Assembly: GCF_001517545.1 (NCBI RefSeq)
Contig: NZ_FBYA01000008.1
Coordinates: 1 to 22,348, forward strand
Source of the DNA: Limnohabitans sp. Rim47
GTDB taxonomy: Bacteria; Pseudomonadota; Gammaproteobacteria; Burkholderiales; Burkholderiaceae_C
Direction of reading: 5' to 3'
DNA length: 22,348 nucleotides
Of the stretch, positions 18,599 through 22,348 are shown piece by piece. Position numbers and translations under genes: made by a program. The first letter of the stretch is position 1. Each line of letters begins with the position of its first letter. The notes beneath the pieces were generated by a model. That model made no database searches. It was given only the letters and a program-made list of their open reading frames with translations, and was not told where the DNA came from.

Positions 18599-18973
18599 TT
18601 ACTTCAGTTCGGCCTTGGCGCCAGCTTCTTCCAGCTTTTTCTTAGCGGCTTCAGCGTCAGCTTTTGGCAGGGCTTCTTTGACTGCTTTAGGAGCGCCGTC
18701 CACCAGGTCTTTGGCTTCTTTCAAGCCCAAGCCTGTGATTTCGCGCACAGCTTTAATCACGGACACTTTGTTTGCGCCAGCTTCCAACAACACCACGTTG
18801 AATTCTGTCTTCTCTTCTGCAGCAGCAGCGGCACCGCCACCACCAGCAGCAGGAGCGGCCATAGCGGCAGCGCTCACGCCAAACTTCTCTTCGATGGCTT
18901 TCACCAGGTCGTTGAGTTCCATGACCGTCATGCTGTCCAGCGCGGTCAAAAATGCGTCTTTATCGAATGCCAT
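18599..18973 (-). CDS. rplL: 50S ribosomal protein L7/L12, 124 aa
   Basis: This is the stalk protein of the large subunit. The N-terminal dimerisation helix region (about 1-35) is followed by the Ala/Gly-rich hinge (AAPAAGGGGAAAAAEE) and the compact C-terminal domain (about 54-124) with NKVSVIKAVREITGLGLKEAKDLV, which binds translation factors. AGGA lies 8 nt before ATG. It follows rplJ by 40 nt, and the two proteins form the L10(L12) stalk complex. Confidence 0.99.
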   Translation of the reverse strand: MAFDKDAFLTALDSMTVMELNDLVKAIEEKFGVSAAAMAAPAAGGGGAAAAAEEKTEFNVVLLEAGANKVSVIKAVREITGLGLKEAKDLVDGAPKAVKEALPKADAEAAKKKLEEAGAKAELK

Positions 18974-19013
18974 TTTTATTTCCTAACAATTGGTTAAAAC
19001 ACGAACGCTGGCC

Positions 19014-19520
19014 TTAAGCGGCAACAGCTTCGCCTTCGCCTTTTTTGGCCGCCAGAGCACCCAACACCACTGCAGTGCGGGACATTGGCGACATCAGCAA
19101 GCCACACAACTGAGCCAACAACACTTCTTTCGAAGGGATGCTTGCCAATTGCTTAACGCCATTGACGTCCAGAGCTTTACCTGCAAATGCACCTGCACGA
19201 ATCACCAACTTGTCGTTGGTTTTCGCGAAGTCAGCCACCACTTTAGCGGCAGCTACTGCATCTTCAGAGAAGCCATAGATCAGCGGGCCGGTCATCTGAT
19301 CGGCAACAATTTCAAACTGCGTACCTGTCACAGCACGGCGAGCCAAAGTGTTTTTCAACACCGTCAGCGAAACGCCGAGGCTGCGAGCTTTGACGCGCAA
19401 GTTTGTCATGTCAGCGACCGTGATACCACGGTATTCCGCCATCACCAGCGTTTGAGCTTTAGCGGCGAGGTCGGTCACTTCTGAAATGACCGCTTCTTTC
19501 TCACTGCGATTCAGACTCAA
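19014..19520 (-). CDS. rplJ: 50S ribosomal protein L10, 168 aa, TTG start
   Basis: L10 is the base of the ribosomal stalk. The N-terminal domain binds 23S rRNA (LVMAEYRGITVADMTNLRVKAR) and the C-terminal helix holds L7/L12 dimers. The first codon is TTG at 19520-19518, preceded by AAAGGAG with 6 nt spacing, and the protein then reads SLNRSEKEAV, as L10 proteins of this group do. No ATG or GTG fits better. A rare start codon with a strong ribosome binding site and a structured leader fits the known translational autoregulation by L10-L12. Confidence 0.98.
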   Translation of the reverse strand: MSLNRSEKEAVISEVTDLAAKAQTLVMAEYRGITVADMTNLRVKARSLGVSLTVLKNTLARRAVTGTQFEIVADQMTGPLIYGFSEDAVAAAKVVADFAKTNDKLVIRAGAFAGKALDVNGVKQLASIPSKEVLLAQLCGLLMSPMSRTAVVLGALAAKKGEGEAVAA

Positions 19521-19617
19521 GGTCTACTCCTTTATATGTGTTTTTCGGGTCACCCCTGAAACACGCCTATTTGCAGCGACCAACTGTTTTGGATGTTCAT
19601 CCATCTGCAGCGGGATC

Positions 19618-19704
19618 GCCATCTGCGTTGGCCCAAACCCTCAACATAAGCCGAAAGTTTGTTGATTAAGCACAGCGATCTGTGCACCAACGGTCTTGGA
19701 TGGC
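19618..19704 (-). promoter_or_regulatory. L10 leader: three-way-junction autoregulatory RNA for rplJL
   Basis: The minus-strand RNA folds into an outer stem GCCATC/GATGGC (19704-19699 with 19623-19618) and an asymmetric internal loop resembling a kink-turn. A second stem CGTTGG/CCAACG (19692-19687 with 19631-19626) then carries two hairpins on the junction. These are GCACAG-loop-CTGTGC (19685-19670) and TCAACA...TGTTGA (19665-19641). This is the layout of the L10-L12 binding leader that represses rplJ translation when ribosomal protein is in excess. The fold was derived by eye. Confidence 0.75.
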
Positions 19705-19741
19705 CTGCCGCCTTTTTTGACAAAGACTGCAGCCCACCACA

Positions 19742-19767
19742 TTGAGTCAACCTGACGGTTGACTCAA
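19742..19767 (-). promoter_or_regulatory. Perfect 11-bp hairpin between rplA and rplJ
   Basis: TTGAGTCAACC and GGTTGACTCAA flank a 4-nt loop, 11 nt after the rplA stop. No T-tract follows (TGTGG), so full termination is unlikely. It may stabilise or separate the rplKA and rplJL messages. The rest of the 258-bp spacer is the L10 leader. No convincing promoter was found. Confidence 0.55.
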
Positions 19768-19778
19768 ATTTCACGCAA

Positions 19779-20474
19779 TCAAGCTGCGATGGATTGTGTG
19801 TCGACGCGAACGCCCACACCCATGGTCGAAGACACGGCCACTTTGCGCAGGTAAACACCTTTGCTGGTCGCAGGCTTGGCTTTCACCAAGGCTTCGATCA
19901 ATGCAGCCAAGTTGCCTTGCAACTTGTCGGAGTCGAATGAACGACGGCCAATGGTGCCGTGCACGATACCGGCTTTGTCAACGCGGAACTGGACTTGACC
20001 CGCTTTGGCATTGCGCACAGCAGTAGCGACATCAGGAGTAACAGTGCCGACTTTGGGGTTTGGCATCAAGCCACGTGGACCCAAAATCTGACCCAAAGTA
20101 CCCACAACGCGCATCGCGTCAGGAGCTGCAATTACCACGTCGAATGGCATGTCACCCGCTTTGACCATCGCGGCCAAATCGTCCATGCCGACGATGTCAG
20201 CACCAGCGGCGCGGGCTTCGTCAGCCTTTGCACCTTGTGCGAACACAGCCACGCGAGCGGTTTTACCAGTGCCATTGGGCAACACAACAGCGCCCCGAAC
20301 CACTTGGTCAGACTTCTTGGCATCGATACCGAGTTGCACAGCCACGTCGATGGACTCATCGAACTTGGCATTGGCGCACTCTTTGACGATGACCAAAGCG
20401 TCGGCCAATGGGTACAGCTTGTTGCTGTCCACTTTGCCAACAAAGGCTTTTTGCTTTTTAGTGAGTTTGGACAT
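19779..20474 (-). CDS. rplA: 50S ribosomal protein L1, 231 aa
   Basis: L1 forms the mobile stalk at the ribosomal E site. Family motifs are present: KLTKKQKAF at the start, FDESIDVAVQLG, the segment LGPRGLMPNPKVGTVT (about 125-141) and GTIGRRSFD. GGAGG lies 8 nt before ATG and the start directly follows the rplK stop (TAAATG), so the two are translationally coupled. In relatives, L1 represses this operon by binding the rplK leader. I did not identify the binding site with confidence. Confidence 0.99.
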   Translation of the reverse strand: MSKLTKKQKAFVGKVDSNKLYPLADALVIVKECANAKFDESIDVAVQLGIDAKKSDQVVRGAVVLPNGTGKTARVAVFAQGAKADEARAAGADIVGMDDLAAMVKAGDMPFDVVIAAPDAMRVVGTLGQILGPRGLMPNPKVGTVTPDVATAVRNAKAGQVQFRVDKAGIVHGTIGRRSFDSDKLQGNLAALIEALVKAKPATSKGVYLRKVAVSSTMGVGVRVDTQSIAA

Positions 20475-20906
20475 TTACACGCCCTCCACATTCACGCCCA
20501 TGGAGCGGGCAGTACCAGCGATGGTGCGAACGGCTGCGTCCATGTCGGCGGCAGTCAGATCTTTCATCTTGGTTTTGGCGATTTCTTCCAGCTGAGCGCG
20601 GGTGATCTTGCCAACCTTTTCCAGACCTGGCTTGGTCGAAGCCTTGTCGATCTTGATGGACTTCTTGATCAAGGTCGCAGCAGGCGGCGTCTTGATGATG
20701 AAGGTGAAGGACTTGTCTGCAAACGCAGTGATGACCACTGGCAATGGCAGGCCCGGCTCAACGCCTTGGGTCTGGGCGTTGAACGCCTTGCAGAATTCCA
20801 TGATGTTCAAACCACGTTGACCCAATGCTGGGCCAATTGGTGGCGATGGATTGGCTTTACCAGCTGGCACTTGCAGCTTGATGAAGCCGACGATTTTTTT
20901 CGCCAT
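20475..20906 (-). CDS. rplK: 50S ribosomal protein L11, 143 aa
   Basis: L11 binds the GTPase-associated region of 23S rRNA. The N-terminal domain has the proline-rich PSPPIGPALGQRGLNIMEFC and the C-terminal domain carries FIIKTPPAATLIKK and ARSMGV. The start is placed at ATG 20906 because AAGGAG precedes it by 6 nt and the protein then begins MAKKIVGFIKLQ, as in the family. A longer frame exists upstream but is leader sequence. Confidence 0.99.
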   Translation of the reverse strand: MAKKIVGFIKLQVPAGKANPSPPIGPALGQRGLNIMEFCKAFNAQTQGVEPGLPLPVVITAFADKSFTFIIKTPPAATLIKKSIKIDKASTKPGLEKVGKITRAQLEEIAKTKMKDLTAADMDAAVRTIAGTARSMGVNVEGV

Positions 20907-21049
20907 GCTTTTCTCCTTGCGGGTTTTAACGCCCAAGACCTTTGGGTCTAGAGCTCCCCGGGGTTAACGACTCTGAAATATTGTCGGGCGCCGAGTCGGT
21001 AAGCACCAAACAGAAAACAAATAAACCAGTCGGGTTATAAGCAAAAAAC
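20907..21049 (-). promoter_or_regulatory. nusG-rplK spacer, leader of rplKA
   Basis: The 143-bp spacer contains a dense set of palindromes. Four overlapping 6-bp palindromes lie at 20947-20968 (TCTAGA, GAGCTC, CCCGGG, GTTAAC), and a 6-bp inverted repeat CGACTC/GAGTCG lies at 20968-20973 and 20993-20998. A small stem AGACC/GGTCT also falls in the leader. In other bacteria the rplK leader holds the L1 binding site, so a regulatory RNA is expected here. I could not assign a specific fold. No clear terminator follows nusG. Confidence 0.4.
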
Positions 21050-21631
21050 TTATGTCTTTTCGACTTGACCGAACTCCAGCTCAACCGGTGTAGCGCGACC
21101 AAAAATGGTGACAGAAACACGCATCTTGTTGCGCTCGTAATTGACTTCTTCAACCGTTCCGTTGAAATCCGTGAATGGGCCTTCTTTGACGCGGATGTAC
21201 TCACCCACCTCAAATTCGACTTTGTGGCGTGGCTTGTCAGTGCCCTCTTGCATCTGACTCACAATTTTCTGAACATCTGCTTCAGAAATGGGCGCTGGAC
21301 GGTTCTTGGCGCCGCCCACAAATCCTGTGACCTTGTTGGTGTGCTTGACCAAGTGCCAAGTTTCGTCGTCCATCACCATTTCAACCAGCACGTAACCAGG
21401 GAAAAATTTGCGTTCGGTCGTCCGCTTTTGGCCATTTTTGACTTCCACAACCTCTTCGGTTGGAACCAAAATGCGACCAAACTTGGTCTCCATGCCCGAG
21501 CGTGCGATCCGCTCAATGATGTTGCGCTCAACCGCTTTTTCCATGCCCGAGTAGGCATGAACCACATACCACTTCAGGTCTGGGTTGGTAGAAGAGCCCG
21601 CCATCGGCGCGTTGACTACTGCATCGTTCAT
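21050..21631 (-). CDS. nusG: Transcription termination/antitermination factor NusG, 193 aa
   Basis: NusG binds RNA polymerase across the clamp and couples it to Rho or ribosomes. The NGN domain (about 19-125) has WYVVHAYSGMEKAVERN and FFPGYVLVEM, and the C-terminal KOW domain (about 140-190) has VGEYIRVKEGPFTDFNGTVEEV. The start ATG 21631 overlaps the secE stop by 1 nt (TAATG), indicating coupling. An in-frame extension upstream only reads secE in another frame. Confidence 0.98.
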   Translation of the reverse strand: MNDAVVNAPMAGSSTNPDLKWYVVHAYSGMEKAVERNIIERIARSGMETKFGRILVPTEEVVEVKNGQKRTTERKFFPGYVLVEMVMDDETWHLVKHTNKVTGFVGGAKNRPAPISEADVQKIVSQMQEGTDKPRHKVEFEVGEYIRVKEGPFTDFNGTVEEVNYERNKMRVSVTIFGRATPVELEFGQVEKT

Positions 21632-22014
21632 TATTTTTTCCACCCGAGAATCAGATCGTAAAAAACCCATTCCAGAGTTTTGTCGGTGAGCCACAAAAAC
21701 AGGGCCATCACCACCACAAAGGCAAAGACATAAGCGGTGATCTGCATGGCTTCTTTGCGCTCAGGCCAGACCACTTTCTTGACTTCACGCACGGCTTCAC
21801 GGCCAAAAGCGATCAGTTGACGGCCCAATTCAGACGTGAAGAAAATCACAATCGCGGCCACCAAACCCACCAGCAGGCCACCCCATTGGGCCAAACTGCC
21901 TTTGCCGGCCAACATGTAATACGCCACCAATGCAGCAATGACCAGTGCACCAGCCAATGCCAGACGCATCTTGTCAGCAGTAGCATTCACGGTTTGAACT
22001 TCGGACGTTGCCAT
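21631..22014 (-). CDS. secE: Preprotein translocase subunit SecE, 127 aa
   Basis: SecE is the small clamp subunit of the SecYEG channel in the inner membrane. Three transmembrane segments are seen (about 18-36, 43-61 and 92-112), the long form typical of proteobacteria. The conserved amphipathic element REVKKVVWPERKEAMQIT (about 76-93) precedes the last one. ATG 22014 starts the family-like MATSEVQ. The nearest Shine-Dalgarno-like AAAGG is 12 nt upstream, rather far. A hairpin ends 20 nt before the start. Confidence 0.97.
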   Translation of the reverse strand: MATSEVQTVNATADKMRLALAGALVIAALVAYYMLAGKGSLAQWGGLLVGLVAAIVIFFTSELGRQLIAFGREAVREVKKVVWPERKEAMQITAYVFAFVVVMALFLWLTDKTLEWVFYDLILGWKK

Positions 22015-22033
22015 ACGGCTTGAAACCTTTGTT

Positions 22034-22055
22034 GAGCCCTCTTTCAAGAGGACTC
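22034..22055 (-). promoter_or_regulatory. Hairpin directly upstream of secE
   Basis: GAGTCCTCT and AGAGGGCTC form a 9-bp stem with one U-G pair around a TGAA loop. No T-tract follows. It may be a processing or translation-control structure at the start of the secE-nusG message. Confidence 0.5.
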
Positions 22056-22068
22056 TTATCAGACAAGG

Positions 22069-22093
22069 AAGCCCGCTAGAGTCTAGCGGGCTT
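22069..22093 (-). terminator. Very strong palindrome between tRNA-Trp and secE
   Basis: AAGCCCGCTAGA and TCTAGCGGGCTT are perfect 12-base arms around a single central base. The hairpin is GC-rich at its base, but only two T's follow on the minus strand, so it is either a weak terminator or an RNA processing/stabilising structure. Confidence 0.6.
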
Positions 22094-22099
22094 GAAAAT

Positions 22100-22115
22100 C
22101 CACCTTTTCAGGTGG
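22100..22115 (-). promoter_or_regulatory. GAAA-tetraloop hairpin overlapping the tRNA-Trp 3' end
   Basis: CCACCT-GAAA-AGGTGG followed by ATTTTC starts within the CCA of tRNA-Trp. It could act as a short terminator or as a trailer structure guiding 3' maturation. Confidence 0.5.
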
Positions 22116-22188
22116 CAGGGGCAGTAGGAATCGAACCTACAACCTTCGGTTTTGGAGACCGACGCTCTGCCAATTGAGCTATACCCCT
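22113..22188 (-). tRNA. tRNA-Trp (CCA)
   Basis: The 76-nt cloverleaf includes an encoded CCA. Acceptor is AGGGGTA/TGCCCCT with one T-G pair and discriminator G. The anticodon loop is CTCCAAA (anticodon CCA), and the T loop TTCGATT is closed by GTAGG/CCTAC. It lies 11 nt after tuf with no terminator between, so it is co-transcribed with tuf, as is common in this gene order. Confidence 0.98.
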
Positions 22189-22199
22189 ACATGAAACCT

Positions 22200-22348
<149 letters not shown>

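Noticed and set aside
20907..20936. Longer start for rplK (and likewise for nusG at 21694 and secE at 22047)
   Set aside because: The extensions are not family-like. The chosen starts have a ribosome binding site or a stop-start overlap and give the conserved N termini.
20947..20968. Possible vector polylinker contamination (XbaI, SacI, SmaI, HpaI sites)
   Set aside because: The flanks are continuous native rplK leader and nusG, and the site order does not match common vectors that I know.

Overview
The window is a chromosomal segment of a betaproteobacterium, most likely Burkholderiales and probably Comamonadaceae-like. This rests on the beta and beta-prime RNA polymerase sequences, the gene order tuf-tRNA(Trp)-secE-nusG-rplKAJL-rpoBC, and an rsmB / DUF4390 / NtrY-type kinase / short Fis-type response regulator cluster after rpoC. 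The family assignment is from memory of gene order and was not checked by a search. Everything from the right edge (tuf) down to position 707 is on the minus strand. Only the leftmost ~700 bases carry plus-strand genes.

Right part (9985-22348): the transcription/translation core. In transcription order it holds the 3' end of tuf, tRNA-Trp, secE, nusG, rplK, rplA, rplJ, rplL, rpoB and rpoC. The spacers carry readable RNA structure. There are three stacked hairpins between tRNA-Trp and secE. A three-way-junction L10 leader precedes rplJ, which starts with TTG. Three hairpins lie between rplL and rpoB, and a strong intrinsic terminator follows rpoC.

Middle part (4261-9882): a LemA-like membrane protein, rsmB, a DUF4390 exported protein, an NtrY-type sensor kinase and a REC-Fis response regulator that lacks the AAA+ domain. 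These are closely packed and probably co-transcribed. A tRNA-Phe gene with its own -10 box and terminator follows.

Left part (1-4261): an AT-richer accessory region, best read as a genomic island integrated at the 3' end of tRNA-Phe. Next to the tRNA is a tyrosine integrase. It is followed by a compact run of small genes on the same strand: a two-TM membrane protein, a DUF4136-like lipoprotein, a small nucleoid-protein-like coiled-coil protein with a Lys/Ala tail, a terminator, a 203-residue coiled-coil protein of unknown function, and two micro-ORFs of 36 and 56 codons. At the far left a second, 5'-truncated tyrosine recombinase abuts what looks like the right end of an IS21-family insertion sequence, whose insertion explains the missing N terminus. 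The far end of the island is outside the window. No CRISPR array, rRNA or replication origin was seen. The most unusual material is the micro-gene run in the island, the terminator whose T-tract touches the next start codon, the 29-bp inverted repeat pair, and the acceptor-stem mismatch in tRNA-Phe.
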